A DNA stretch of 64,000 nucleotides from Anticarsia gemmatalis (taxonomy: Eukaryota; Arthropoda; Insecta; Lepidoptera; Erebidae), in contig NC_134747.1 in the NCBI RefSeq assembly GCF_050436995.1, forward strand, positions 12,221,501 to 12,285,500, written 5' to 3'. Under the pieces are notes generated by a model. That model was not told where the DNA came from. It searched no databases and was given only the letters and a program-made list of their open reading frames with translations. This document shows, piece after piece, positions 14,253-28,900 of this stretch. The translations under genes and the position numbers were made by a program. Position 1 is the first letter of the stretch. Each line of letters begins with the position of its first letter.

Positions 14253-14920
14253 CCTCTCGAGCGCCCCACGTCAAAATTCAAATATACCGTTAAGCGTCCA
14301 GGCCAAAAATGGCGCGCGAAATTGAATTGGCGGTTGGCGTTTAAGCGCCGATTCCGTCATATTTTGATACTAACACCCTAGTCATACCTTATATATTTGA
14401 AATCTACATAAAATTTGCTATATATTAAAAAAATAAACCACAAATAATATTTGATAGTGGTGGTACAATAGTCGGTTTAATCTGAATATTGTGTGCTTTA
14501 GGCATGTGTTTGAAGAAAGTCTAAAAAATATTTTTAGGCATAAAAAATAATATGACGGAAGGTCTTATCGTGTAGTTAATGAATAATGACATTAAAATCC
14601 AACTGCAAAATATACTCAAATCTTTAAAATTAGTTAAAAAAAGTATTTACAATATTGGTCATAAAGGAACATGTCGTTGGGTCAGATGTTGTTTAAGGTG
14701 CTCTCTGGCCTATATCAACCACTTATTCAAGTGTGTGCATTAGATCGTCGTCTCGTTTCATCATCTTCAATGTCAAATATGTTTGAAAGGGATAAACATA
14801 GTTTTAGCATTTAATTTCTACGTTTTTTTAATATAAGATCGTTTTGCCGTACCACGGTGGCGGGACGCTTGACGGGGGTAACACATTCAACCGTGACACG
14901 GTGGCCGGGCGCTTGAGAGG
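14253..14920. mobile_element. piggyBac-type MITE, 668 bp, flanked by TTAA
   Basis: Both flanks are TTAA (14249-14252 and 14921-14924), the strict target site of piggyBac elements. The ends are 13-bp inverted repeats, CCTCTCGAGCGCC on the left and CCTCTCAAGCGCC on the right when reverse-complemented, with one mismatch. Further GGCGC/ACGCTT-type subterminal motifs lie near both ends, as is common in non-autonomous piggyBac elements. No transposase frame is present. Confidence 0.85.
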
Positions 14921-14924
14921 TTAA

Positions 14925-17900
14925 TAGTACCGACAAAGCACACATAAATAATATCCCAATGAAGACATTAGTTCGACTAAGTAATGGCGCTACATTAATC
15001 TGCTGACGACAGACATCATTATCACGCAGCGTGATACTACTGATTATCTCCTATTTTATTTATAGCCGAGGAAATTCACGTGTATACTTTGTTTTTGAGT
15101 CATCGATTGATTGTGAAAACTTGCGTGATTAATTAAAGAAAGTGTGGTGTTTGATTACTTCCTAAAATTTTACAAGTATCGATGCGAAAGTGATTTTCTT
15201 TTTGGATTTTTCTACCCACTTTGTTGATTTAACATTGATTCATATGTGAATAATAAGTAAACTCACTGTTAATATGTCATGACCGTTTCTCGAAACTGTG
15301 TAAATATAATTACCTACTTGAAAATAAAGCTTACGTACGCGACATGCTATTACTGAACTGTAAGCTAGGTAGGTATAATTTTCTTAACTAAAACATATAC
15401 ATATTCTGCAAAGACCTTCGTTTGATTTATCACCACAATTACAGTACCACTTTATTCCCATAATAAATAAAGCAATAAAGAAAATACTTCATAATTTACA
15501 TGAAAAATATTGCCATCATGAAAATACCGCGGAAATGAAAACTGTAAGTTGCGGAATTAAGTCAAGGCCGACAGCCTTCAAGCGTCGGAATTAACAAGAA
15601 TTATGTTGGCTCCACTCCAACCAAACGTTCCCACGCGAAGAAAATACATCAAACAGTAGCAAGAAAACGACTATTTAATTGCAGTTCCAGTCTTATTACA
15701 GTGATAAATCGTATTATTATAGTAACCGGCAAATATGACATCACAGCCATTCAATACAACAACCGTTACAGAGATAAGCACAGCTATTTTCTAACAAAAG
15801 ATTAAGCAACGAAAAAAGCCTCTTGGGATACAATAGCCCGGAAAATGCCGATAGCCGATCTAATGTAGCCTAAAGACGCATCACAATATGTTCGCGAGTG
15901 TGCAACACATCAAAATGTCAACCCGTCGCCCACGGGGTGAGGTCTCCAAGGCCGTTGGAACACCTACGCTCTACTTAGGAGAAAGGATCCATTGTGATTG
16001 TGAATCATGTGTCTACGATTAGGGGCTATTATTAGACACAATTTGCATTGTTAACGTTATTGTCGTGATTAGGTATGTTGTTGGACTCGTAATATGGCTT
16101 GTTTGGTTGAGTAACATGTGACAGGATAAAAAAATTGCGTCTAAGTGAGATTGTTTGTCACGAATGTCAAGAATTTGTGGTGAAATCAATTGGCGTGCTT
16201 TTTGTTATGTAATACGATTGTTACGTTATATTACAAGGCCTATTTGTTAGATTTAAGCAGACAGATTATTCTTACAGTTAACTCATTAGTTACTGTACAT
16301 ATTATTTATAGAATCTAATAACTCGTATTTATAAATAAACAAAACCTTTAGAATAATGATAAAACAATTATCATTAATACTCCGACCAGTTAGCGGTCAA
16401 TAAACAATCATCACTTAATAGTATGTGTCATCAATTGCAAGTTAATCAAAACAGAATTGAATTAAAAAACTATAGGCTGTTTGAACACGTCCTTGACATG
16501 AATCCATAGATCATAATTCAATGACGTTTGACAGCTGTCGGCCTTGGGCTTGCGGCTGCGCGTGCGATGCATTGCGACACTACAGTTCGGATATTTCTAT
16601 TATATTCGCATATATCACTAGTAGAAATGTTAAAGAGCATTGTTGGCTAAGATATGTGAGTCATTTCATTGATAAATAGACGTAGGCCTTTGCAAGAACA
16701 CGTAATAGACACGTAACAGTTTTAAACAGATTACGGCAGTTGAAGATTAGGCTTTCAAAACTTCGATATTTTTGGAAAATGGGTATGATTAAATGTTCTA
16801 CAAAAAGAGGCAATCTACTTATTTTGCTAATAGGTCAATGTTCGATTATGACATGTCTATAAATGCCAAATAATTGCGAATAATTTGTTATCCGAGTTTA
16901 TCAGTTTGAAGTGTAAGGGTTAATTTTGTTTACGTAAGATTTGACCCTTGTTTTATTTAGGACCTTGAAGTAGTAGAGATAAAAATACGATCTTTATGCA
17001 CATAAGCCATTTTAAAAATATAATCCTGAGTGGGAGACCTTGTGACTTAATTTAAATGATACTGTACGTTACGTAAGAAAATACCCTCATATCGTGATCT
17101 TTCATTCATCTTATGTATATCCATCAATAAATATCACTCTATCGAATGTCATTCAAAGCTAAAGATTGAAATAAATCTGTTTCCGATAACATCCACAGAT
17201 AAAGACTCAAAGTGAAATGAATATCAATCGATAAAATACTTCAATACACTCGCACATCGCGATTTAAAAAAGTTTTAAAGGGAGTCTAACTTACAAGAAG
17301 TCTAATTTATAGTTTTCTGTAAAATTTTCTTTAAATTACAGTTTAACCCTTGCATTATTCAACTCTCTTTCGTGAAATCATTCAATGAGTTAACCATACA
17401 TATATTCGTTTCTAGATCCAGACGTTTAACCAGAAAGCAATTTACGTCCCCAGCTCTGATGCTAAGCTTTTCACATTCATTTATTCTCACTATAGACAGA
17501 GACAGCACACCAGCATTTGCGATTCGGAACCATATATTTGCTTCTAGACTCTCGCCCAGCTGTAGTAGGTTAGAAAAGCAGTAAAATTATACAATGCTTC
17601 CCGATGCACAGTCACCATACAACATGCAGAGTGATCTAAATAACGCAAGCGTGCGATCTTTTCACAATCACAGACCAACAATAGGTACAACATTACACGC
17701 ATGGGTTTGCACGTGTTGCAGCCATCGTTCCAACGAACTAAATAAAATAACATTAGACTACTAATTTCATAATATAATGTTGGTCATTCGCAAAAAAAAA
17801 GTAAATACACGCCGTGACCAATTCTTCTTGAAGTTACTGAACCGTGTCCAGAGTCATTGAATCGAGTTAAAGATCGAAGCTCTCTGAACAATATTTTTTA

Positions 17901-20900
17901 TCTGTGTCACTCAACTGTCAAGTCGAATAAAAAAAATATTCGCGATCGGCAATGTCGAGGCTGTTTCGTTTGAAGAATCTTAGCGTTATAATTTTGCAGC
18001 ACCTACAAAGCCTGTAAGAACATCAAATAACCAGTTTTTTTACTATAATACAGTTGTAGTCATATAATGCAGGTACCACAAAACCTCTTAGCGAATGTAT
18101 TAAAAGCCGTAAACAGCAATACGTCGTAAAACTAATTTTCACACACAAAAACGTATTTTATAACCGCCATTTAATTTGAACACTAAAACAGAACAATTGA
18201 GAGTCCGTAGTAAATTCACTGGACGTTTAAAATGCGACACGAATTTGGTCGATTTAAAATCTTTTGTCATAGAGATATTTATCTACGGAACAATAAAATA
18301 GGACGATAAAGGAAGCAAACCTATAAAACGGTCAAAAACCGACGCCCACCGCGCTGTGTCAAATTTTAGATGGGGGATATGCAAAATAGTGACGTCATGC
18401 TTTTAGACCGGAACAGCTGTTAGTAGAATTAATAGCTGAAACTAATTTAAACCTACAAAGTTGACTCACGTTTGCTACCTATAAGGTGAAGCGTCAATAT
18501 CAAGACAATCACAATGTTCAAGATATCACGACAATATTTATATTGAAATGTTCTATTTACATAACTATTGTAGTCTAGCACGATCTTAAAACAAAGAAAA
18601 GAAACCAATTCATTTGCACATTACAGTAATAAGCACGTGTATTTCAACATTCAGCCAAATGACAGTACTGGCCGAACGACGGTGCCTTTGCCTCACGCAA
18701 CACAAAAGACTTTTACTAACACTTTTCACAGATCCAAAAAGATTACTGCCACAATGGCGCCCATTACCTTTGATCCAAAAAATCGATAACTTTGAATTTG
18801 CATGCATTATATAAAAGAGAATAAATAAAAGATATTGCGTAAAAGGAAACGAGACGTTATACGCTGATTTCGATCGTTGAAAAAAAAAACAAAGAGCCAA
18901 CTCCATTTAAGATAGTTAGGCTGCACTTTTTTAGTTATCTACGATCTGTTAGATTTGCGCTGGTAGAAATTTGCACCTATCATCATGTTTCCCACGGTAT
19001 TCGCTCGTTACATCTATCTCGTTACACGTTTAAAAAAAAGAAAAGGGTTTCAAACCACAGAGCGGCCATCGCTAGTGATGGGCACTCACTAATCGACTAT
19101 CCCACTGTTTCGACTAATGAATAGTGAAATGAAGATAATTACGCGTAATGAAATAATTAATACGTGTATTGTCGGTACTTTTTGAAGTATCTTCTAATTA
19201 AAGAAAAACACACTAATTAATGTTAACATTTCTACTAATAACTTGAGTAAACAACGCAGCTTTGGATATTAATTAACGTTTCGACATTTATTTCTCTTTG
19301 ATACAGCGCTAATGAAAGATGAAAGGCAGATATAATCAATTTAAATTCTTTTAACTTGAAAATTAGTAATACAGAATAAGCCATAAAGAAAATGTCCCGT
19401 GAAGTTTTATAATAAACAAATACTGTTATCAATAACGGTGACAACATTGTTACTAAGATAGCTTTTGTGAAACTTTTGTTTTTTTTTTTAAAAGATCGTT
19501 ACAAAAATTCACTTGTTAATAAGAAACAATAACACACTATGTCATTTGCAAGGACGCAAATATTCAACAAGAATGAATGAATAAAGAGTTTCATTGCCAT
19601 TCAGCCAGTACGATGATGCTAAATAAGAAATGCCCATTCTTGCAAATACTAACACATAAACTACTGTAAATGTACAAAGAGGGTATTTTTCACAATTTAT
19701 TTAAAAAGACAAAATTGTTCTTTAGGGAGATAAAAAAGTTTGGGTTGCGGATAATGTAAAAATACGGCCAGCACGTTTTATACTGAATATAAACCTTGAA
19801 AGTATGCGAGATATCTTTCCACTGGGATTAAGGGTGTTAAGCCGCTAGTTTTATTTACGAAGAACCCGTATAACACGTCGAAGTAGTTAATCTAGGGTAG
19901 GAAAATAACGATAGTTACATTTATAAGGGCAAAAATGTTCTCATGCGGGAATCAGAGCAGCTAAACTGTAGGACTACTACTCTAGATACATGTATTGAGA
20001 TCGCCATTAAAACAAAATCGGCCGAGTTAAACCAGCTCGTATTAACATATTTCCCTCACTAGTGGACGGTTCCCATGGCACAAAGGGAGAACACTTACAA
20101 CGAACTCTTACGAAACTCACAATTTCATTAAATTATCTATGTTGGAGAGATTTAAAACAGGTTCGTTCAACACCCGGGGGCTACAATGGAGTTTCCCAAT
20201 CAGTAAAGTAAAAAAAAACCTTGTACAAATAAATACATGCATGTAAATTGAGGTACATGACAATTTAGTGGAAGTAACGGGTATCGGACGCTGGCCTTAA
20301 TTCCGAAGAGGACCTTAATTTTCACTCTATGCCTCGAAGATGTTGTTTACCTGCCTTGTACCAAATTGGTTTAACATTTATGAGGTAGTTATGATGGAAA
20401 GTTACTTAGTTTGTTATTTATGTCATACATTTTTCTATCTTTATTTCTTAATAAACTTTTGAATATTCCATTTGCTTGTCTCAAAGTTATGACATAGGCA
20501 AAGAAAGTAAGTGCTTAGAAGGTATTTATAAAATGCTGATAAAATGTCTTCAACGGCAATATATCACAGAGATTGATAATAACGTTTAAACTCACATTCA
20601 GTGTATCGGAACGACATGAATGTCGCAATAAAAACTCATTCTTCATTCGAACGTTCAAACATGTATAATGGGAAACTCAATCGTTACGTTTTTCGTCTGA
20701 AGAAACCTCCATAAATATGTCATTGTTATCGTTACGAACATCACTCATTTTAATTCGAGTTCGGATCGAGAAAGGCCGATTCATCAATTTATAAACGCCT
20801 CATTACATGGTAAACATAGCCTTACGTAAGATCCGGATTGTTGGACTGCATTTCTCAATACGAGGGCGTATTTTTAAAATTCGATGGCATGTGCATCTTC

Positions 20901-23900
20901 ATATTACTTAATATATCGATGAGCTTGGCGTAAAAAATAATAGGCGTTGCTTAAGACGATTAATGTTCGTATGTACTTGCATAGATCCGTCATAGAGCAG
21001 CCGACCCCGTTTACAGACATGATAAATGATTGAGACCCTCTTTTGTATAGAATGTGATTGTTGTACACAAAAGATGATGAAAATGGAAGCTTTCCAACCC
21101 AAATATCTAGTTTGGACGAATTGGTTATGAATAATTGATATGTAATTTGGAACCCAATAAAGATCTAGTTGAGATCAATACTATAGGTACTCCAGAAAGA
21201 AATTGAATAGTGCCAAGAGGTAGCCTATTGGTTATAACTGATTTATCTGCTAGATTTAGTTACATACAAGATAATCGTTTTCTAGTTTCTGCTACCACTG
21301 TTATAACATTTAATTCCGTTCTAAATTCCACAAAGGAACAACACTGTACTTACAATAGCAGAGTACATACGTGGCCGTTTTCATTCTGTGGTCTGCGCCG
21401 GATTTCCCTAGCGTACGCCAGGAAAGGATTGGCTTGTTAAAATGTGAGAATCTATTGTTCATTCATTAAACTAGAATGTTATCTTATTATCAGCGGGCCT
21501 GCTTTGTGGCACACCGTGGAATCCCTAGGAGCTAACACTCATTAGAATATAAAGACAATTACGTTACGTTAATTTATAGACCTTTTACTAGTATTGACTA
21601 CTAATAAGAGCGGTTATTAAAATCTATGTTCTCACGATACTGTCTCGAGATAAACAACAAATGTCTAATTAATTATCTTATTTCATAAAGTGAGAAAGTC
21701 ACGCTTCAATAAGCGATTCTAACATGGCTATTGCCACTATAAAAACAAATCATTGCATGCATTAGTATCATATCGAACACACATAACATCACGCAGTATT
21801 CGCAAAAGATATCAGAATTAACACTACTAAGTATACAAAAAGAAGATCGAAAAATAAAAACATACGTACTGTAAGTCACACAATACTTCAAAGCTTTTAT
21901 CGCCAAACAAATCAATCGATAGTAATTTTGAAATGAACCAGAGTATACTACCTTTAATCTGTATCTTCGTATCTGTTTAATATCTCAATAATCTATGTCG
22001 GTGCATCGCAGGTGCACGCAATTTGTTAGCTGTCAAAATGGAAAGTGAAGCAGAGGCGATGCAAGCACCGAACTGAACGAGACCGACCGCTAAGTACACA
22101 AATATAATCATGTTCAACATAATTACTGTCAATACTCATATTCAATTTGTCAGGAATGGAGTTACGAAATGAAGGAATGAATCTATTAAAATGTTGGATA
22201 CTTGCTCCAGCATTTTAGTTTGTAGGAAAGTTTGGAAAGATGCAGTCTTGCAAAGAATGAAGATAAACGAATTGACAAGGACACGCGCATCTTTAAGCGT
22301 ATTTTGAGTAGCTAAAGCAATAGATAGATTAATAACTATCGAGATGCCGCCAAAAAACTTGAATTCCATCTCCACCCAGTAAAGCTGAAAGTTCTTGTCC
22401 AATATTTGTTTGCTTCTATATAATTCGTGTAGTCACTGGTAGTAGTAGCATACATTACTTATAATTCCAAATTAAAATGTCAAACTAAACAGCATTCACA
22501 GTACGTACTGATAAAGTACCAAATGCGAATATATTTTGGTAACGTCCACCACATCATTAAAATGTTAACGCAATTAAAATTATCTCGGCAATTCATCGAA
22601 TACTTAAAACGCAGTATGCTGAACAAAAAGTTTACTATTATGTAAAAGTTAGCTCATAATGGTCACAGTCGTTTATGAGCCTTGAACTTCAATTGGCCGT
22701 TAAGTTTATTGTTTCAAACCATCCGGCTTGTCTGTCAGCGGTACAAATGGAGGACCAAGCTCCATTTAGTTCGTAATCAACCTAGTATCAGTGTCAGAGG
22801 TGTTTAAGCCGCTTGAATTTGTCAAAGCTTAACGACTGTTATCTTCAAAGGCAACCAACAGGGAAAATTTTCACGTGTCCTCTAAAGGTTACAGGCCAAC
22901 TAGGCCAGGCCAGCTCTTTGTGGATTATGCAAGGCAAAACTTACTTACTGATCGTTCAGTAACCGGTAAGCATAACTCGCGAATCGCGATCCATTAAAAT
23001 AACAGAACAACAATAAAATAATAATAAAATGCGTGAAATTCTTAAGTCCTGTTAAATCGAAACATGTAAAACACGAGAGTTCAATTGGGTTCAAACTGAT
23101 CAAAGAGAGTTGCCAAAAGAAAAATATAATGATAGGCATACAAAATTACGTTTGTATTGCGAGATGAGCGACTTAATTGAACGACATATCATCACGTATT
23201 TTCCTTAAAAGGTTAAGCAGAGGCTGTAGAGGTGAATTACATCTATATTACGTAGTTATAACATACTAACTTACCCGTGACTTTATCTTAAAGGTTATTT
23301 GCTTACTTACTTTATTTTCCCGCGTAATAAAAAAATCGATCTTTAAATATTTCACGAATAGTATCGCGTACTAATAGTAGAAATATTTCTACATTTTACT
23401 CTGTAGTCCTGAAGATTACTTACGAAAAAATATTACTAATTATGCATCTTCACTTCAATAAGGTACCTCAGTTGCAAGTGGCGCCGCCTGGTGTCAAGAA
23501 AATGGGTAATATTAATTGAAATAAAATGACACAGATTATGCTCTTTATCTACTTTAAATCGTCATTAATATTTCTCAATGATTTCACGTTTTGCTGCATG
23601 TGGTGATATAATATATGTGTTGTTATCGTTTTGAGTTAATAATAGATATTAATCTTACTTCAGTTGTCAACGTTAGCATCGATTAAATCATTACCTATTG
23701 CAACTACCTTGGATAAAAAAATATAGCGATTCAAGACTAAATAAAAAAAAATCCGCGCAAATGTGAAACTTCCTAAGCCAAAGAATTTCCAACACAATTA
23801 GTTTATTTTCACTTTCTCAATAATAATATAATAATATGCCACACAAATCTTCTAATAAAAAACTACCAATATTTTGCTCTCAAAGAAATCAAACATTACA

Positions 23901-25300
23901 AAAGTTTATGACGCATCACGGATAATCTGTAGCGTTTATCTCAATCAGAGGTCGTTCGTTATCCGCATGATAATAGCTCTTACACAAACACAACTATTAC
24001 TTAGAAAGTTGAAAGATCATCCTGTACAATTGATCACACAGTTGCACACTCTAATTATTAACATTACGACATAACAGGAGCTTTGTATAACAGCGATTTG
24101 ATGCCAGTTAATGGCCGAATACTTACAGCCATAGTTTAGCGTGCGAAAGCAATATTTTGACTAAGATTGATTCAGTCAAAACTACAAAATTGAAGACGAA
24201 AACATTACCGGACGTTATTGTTCGAATGGCTACATAACAAGATATTTCACACGTAATCTATTGGGCAATGTGTGGCCATTAAAAGTAAACTGTTTCAGTC
24301 ATCTTAACGATCAGCATATTTGCATATTTACCATAACTCTTGGACTAAACAGCAAAAACCCGTATTCCAGTCGTACAGAATAGCTTTCACCGCAGTTTAT
24401 GGGGCCGATAGGGGACATTAGGTGCGAATAAGGAAGGATTCCTGATCGACAGCGTAATTGCGCCGACGATGCATCGGTCGGCGCGTGTCTGTGTAAGGAG
24501 CCCTACTCAATGTACGATTAAATTAATATTATGCAAAAAGTGATAATGATGAGGAAGCACATTCAATATTGAATCACTTTGAAAGCGCTTTTTGCTTCTA
24601 ATATTATTTGCCCGTAATATAATGATCAGAAAAAGATCTTTCTAGATAAATTATAGCTAAATTAATTTCTGCCCGCAACGTCGCCCGCTTGAAAAGATTA
24701 CCCGCCGTAAGAACCTTTGTGCCAAACATCATTTAAATCTATTGAGTAAGTAGTTTTTGCGTGTTAGAGTAACAAACATCCATGCACGCGAACTTTCATA
24801 TTAGTTGGGCAAGTGTCTTAAAAAGTGTTATAATCAGGCTGATTTTCTTCTGAAATAAAAATTGGATGTTTCTTATTTACAAGGAGCTATAAATCTAACA
24901 CAACTTAGCCTTATTCAAGGTGCAGCATTTCTTCAATTCCTATGTTTATATTCTTAGAACATGGCAGTGAGTAATCCAATTTGTCGCGCAGTACTAAACA
25001 TCACGTGACGTCCAGCCAAGTGCCGACACTTACTGCCAGAGTGAGACGTACTCTAACTTAAGTATAGTATCTTTTAGAATATACTGAAGGTGAATTAGAA
25101 TTGTGAGACAGTCTGTCTTTGTAACCGAAGAGGTAAGTACATTCCTTGCAAAATATTTTGGGCTGAAAAGTATCCCCCTTCCGCGCTGGTGGTTGAGAAT
25201 TTGAACAACAAAGACTTTCAATTTTCAAACAGCACTTAGCCTGTGTCTATGACTGTGACTCTTAACTAACTTAACCAACTCTGGCTAAAATGTCTGCGGA
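14925..25300. other. Non-coding, probable spire intron
   Basis: I see no gene. Open frames here are shadows in AT-rich sequence. There is one imperfect 25-bp palindrome at 24460-24484 and a single CRE-like TGACGTCA near 18391. Confidence 0.5.
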
Positions 25301-25307
25301 AGAAAAC

Positions 25308-25363
25308 CTTTTTACTCACTACTGTCTAACTAAATAAGAAGTCAGACAGTAGTGAGTAAAAAG
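25308..25363. repeat. Perfect 20-bp inverted repeat (hairpin)
   Basis: Arms at 25308-25327 and 25344-25363 are exact reverse complements over 20 bases, separated by a 16-base loop. The left arm begins CTTTTTACTCACTAC. It could be the remains of a foldback transposon or a small structured RNA; the sequence alone does not decide. Confidence 0.8.
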
Positions 25364-25509
25364 CTCTAGATCCAAGTAAAAATAATTCATTATTTCTTTG
25401 ATGTTTTCTGTTTACTAAGCCAAAATAATTTACAAGTAATTCCACACATCCCCAAACAATAGTACTACGGTGTTATCTCAACTCCTAAAAGCTGGAGTAT
25501 TTTAGTGTA

Positions 25510-25544
25510 GTGACGTCACAATAGCTGGCGAAACGTGACGTCAC
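25510..25544. promoter_or_regulatory. Two identical full CRE palindromes
   Basis: GTGACGTCAC occurs at 25510-25519 and again at 25535-25544, exactly 25 bp apart from start to start. This decamer holds the full CREB/ATF consensus TGACGTCA. Two perfect copies so close in AT-rich intronic DNA suggest an enhancer or a promoter for an unannotated transcript. There is no direct evidence of use. Confidence 0.5.
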
Positions 25545-25887
25545 GGCCGAGTATCGATCGACCTTGGCCACGCAAGGACGTCGACACCATCTTGGAAATG
25601 GTTATATGCAGTTATATGTTTCTAGGAGAAACGGATGTGAAGCAATTTATGTTTGTTGAGATATCTTTTAACAGATATGTACTAGGGGTTTATTTCGGAT
25701 AGTTTCACCCTTGAGTATAATAAGCGTGATAATACTACTGGCCTTAAAACACTAAAAGCCCGATGAATTACATTATTTTTTACGCGGTTCTCTAAGAACT
25801 TTCTGCTAAAACAAGAATGAGTAATTTACTTAGTCCATTAAAAATTATTAAGAATGATCGAAAATAATGAAATATAATTAAAATCTT

Positions 25888-25960
25888 AAATGCATAAAAT
25901 CACGCTATTTTCCCATAGGTGTAAGCAGAGACCAGAGAATACCACTAGGTACGATCCTTG
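25888..25960 (+). repeat. Fragment of a dispersed lepidopteran-type repeat
   Basis: The segment reads ATAAAATCACGC, then CCCATAGGTGTAAGCAGAGA. A second copy with the same ATAAAATCACGCC and CCCATAGGGTTAAGCAGGGA blocks lies at about 58025-58065 in the row-like gene. The match between the two is seen directly. That this block is widespread in Lepidoptera is from general knowledge. Confidence 0.55.
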
Positions 25961-28900
25961 CAAAATAAATGATAGTAAAAATACAAAGTCCTCAATGACT
26001 ATGTCAATACTACTGAATATTTTGCGGAAATGTCCGAATCACTGCACCAAAAAAGACAGTCGTAAAACAAACATCATTACTATAAATATCTGCACTCAAC
26101 ACAAACTTTTATAAACCTGGGGTTGTAGTACAAAAATAAAATAACAATACATAAGTACCTGACTGTTGTTGTTTCAGACAAAAGCGAATACAATCGAGCC
26201 TCCAGGCACCGTCTATTGTTTCATTACCGATTTAAATATAGGTTTCAACAATAATCTGATTTTAAAAGAACAACAAGCAAAAATGCGGATCTTGAATAAT
26301 TAAAATATGCGCTGAAAATATTGTTTGTGACTCGATTTAACCCTATAGTGCAAAATGTTTTTGTCTAATTATTTTATTTACATCATTAGGTTCACAATTG
26401 TTAATTATATGTACCTATGTCATAATAGGTCTTGTAATAATGTAATAAATCTACGTGATATATTTTATATATTTGAGGAAAAAGATGAATTTCTTGACTG
26501 TAGAAAAGCCCGTGCGGCCTTTGTGCGGCGTTTACTCTCCCTTTCCTAAATCACCAAAATGGGGTTAAGACATCTTAATCCAAAAATAGAAAATGACTGA
26601 CCCTAACCGCAATATTCTGTAAAATTCTAAACATACAACAAAAAACATCAATGGTGAATACAAGAAATTGTACATCTCCACATAATAGATGGCGGTGCGG
26701 TCGCCGTGGGTCGGGTCACGATATCGTGCGACCACGATCGTATTGTGGACACCAACAAACATGAACAATTTTATTACAATAGACTGTACGCTGTTGACTT
26801 TCTACCCGTAATTATTGAGCTTTTTAATAATTGACTACTGAACTACCTTTCGTGGAATAAGAAAAACATCTCAATAATAAAAAATTCATTCATTAAAACG
26901 AGTCGTCTAGAAAACGTTATTTCTCTTTTTTTGGTAAAAGTTCAATTAGTAAACGACCCATTGTTCAGAATAACTGTAGTAAATATTTGAGCAACAATTA
27001 AAAGTGAAGAATGCAAAACAGAAATAGTATCAAACTGACTTCAGCCCTATAATAATATCTGAAATCGATATAAAAATAATTCGGTAATCGGCTTAGCGTA
27101 ACATGACGTAAGTAATTGGGATGTCATTTCGCAAACATATAACTGTAGAATGTACATTATCGGTACATTATTAGTACATAATAAACAATGTTTTAAAAAA
27201 TCCTTTCAATAATACTTTCGTGAAATATTTGCAGACACTAAATCAACACTTAAATTGCTGTGTCGATATTTATTTAGCGAGAATGCAACTTCAGCCAGCC
27301 TGCTACTTTGTTTACTAACTGTAAAAGAAAAACAAAAGAACACACTTATCCAAAAGGCTGTTATTTACAAAGTTGCTAAGATTTATTGCATATTGTTAAA
27401 GCAAAAATACTTATAAAATGATTTATTGTTGATTCAGTTAGGCGCTTTAAGCTCCAAGCCTCAAGACTGTCCAAAATAATCTTCTTATTTAATTTTGTAT
27501 CGGAAGTGTTATTTTAAATATTGACAAGCTTTGAGGCAGCTTCCCGATGTACCAATTAGAACTCTTAATACGTGCTCACAACGAAGTGTCATTCACTCCC
27601 TTTAGTACCTACCTGTAGTTCTCGAATCGACAATTCTTGGAAAATAGGCTTGTAAACAGAAAAAAAATAGGTAGCTCCTAACACGAGGTAGTAAAGTTTA
27701 CAATCGTAAATCATAGAGTTCAGTCCCATTGTAAGTTTTTTTTGTGTTCAGAAGCCGTTCCAAGGAAGGCAGTATTTATTGAAGTCACAAAAAGGATTCC
27801 AATGCTGATCGGTTTTTGTAACGTAGCGTCAAAGAAACCGCCAAGTTTTTTGCCGACATGGAATGCTATAATTTATTAGCGATGAGAAATTAATTTTATG
27901 AATGGAATGTAATTATAACATTATAATAAAGCTGTAAATATCTTTTTGCTGTTTAAATCCTCGCAGGATCCTCATATGGAATTCATATTAAGAAAGGTGT
28001 AATTGGATTTTAAACTCGATTTTGGTCTCTTAAAAAAGCTGTTCACAATAATCCCGTTCTAAGTCGCGCATTTAAATACCGTTTATTTGTGAGTGATAAA
28101 AATACGACTAATCAGCTACGTAATTTTTGGACCAACTCGGGTCAAGACAGGTTATAAACTTATAACCAGATGCAGTTTAAATGTAAATATTTTGCATTAC
28201 TGTATCGGTATTTGTAGGCCAAAACGTCGCTGCGGGCTACTGTGGCCACCTTCTTGTCAGGCAATATCAATAAATTGACAGGCAAGCCTACTAACGTCTA
28301 AAATGGACTGTCATAATTTAACTGAACAAGTTGTCGATTCCGATATGTATTATTCCACAACATTGCCAATCAATGTCTCGCAATGATCAAGTTCAAGCAT
28401 TGTTTAACTCGAACACGCAACGAGAATTCTTATGGCATAGTTTGGCGAAACAGCGAAGTCGGAGTTCTTTGCAAGTATTTTTACAAAGCGAATGCCGACT
28501 GACCTCTGGACTGACTGAAGGTACCGATAACCTGAGCTTGTCGGTCGTGTTATGAGCGTTTATGGTGTGACTAAATGGCGCGACTGACAGTTGCCGGTCT
28601 GACTAACAGGATATATCTTTAATATGCAAATAACGGTCGCAAGAGGAACCAACAATTAGCTGCAGTTTTATCACATTCCACCGACAAATTCGAGGCCATA
28701 TTATGATCATCTGCGTTATACCTATAAATAACGAAAAAAACTGGTTATAAGCAGAAAAATGTAGTCCACAGTACGAACTACGACTAATAAAATAGAAACG
28801 TTGCATTACAGTTATTCGATCGTAAAATACATTATTCTAGTATTATAACAATGTTCCGGTTTATTATTGGTGTCATAAGATACATTCGAAGGGACTTACT

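Noticed and set aside
19075..19130. Possible hAT end (GTGATGGGCACTCAC)
   Set aside because: No matching inverted end or duplication was found within about 1 kb.
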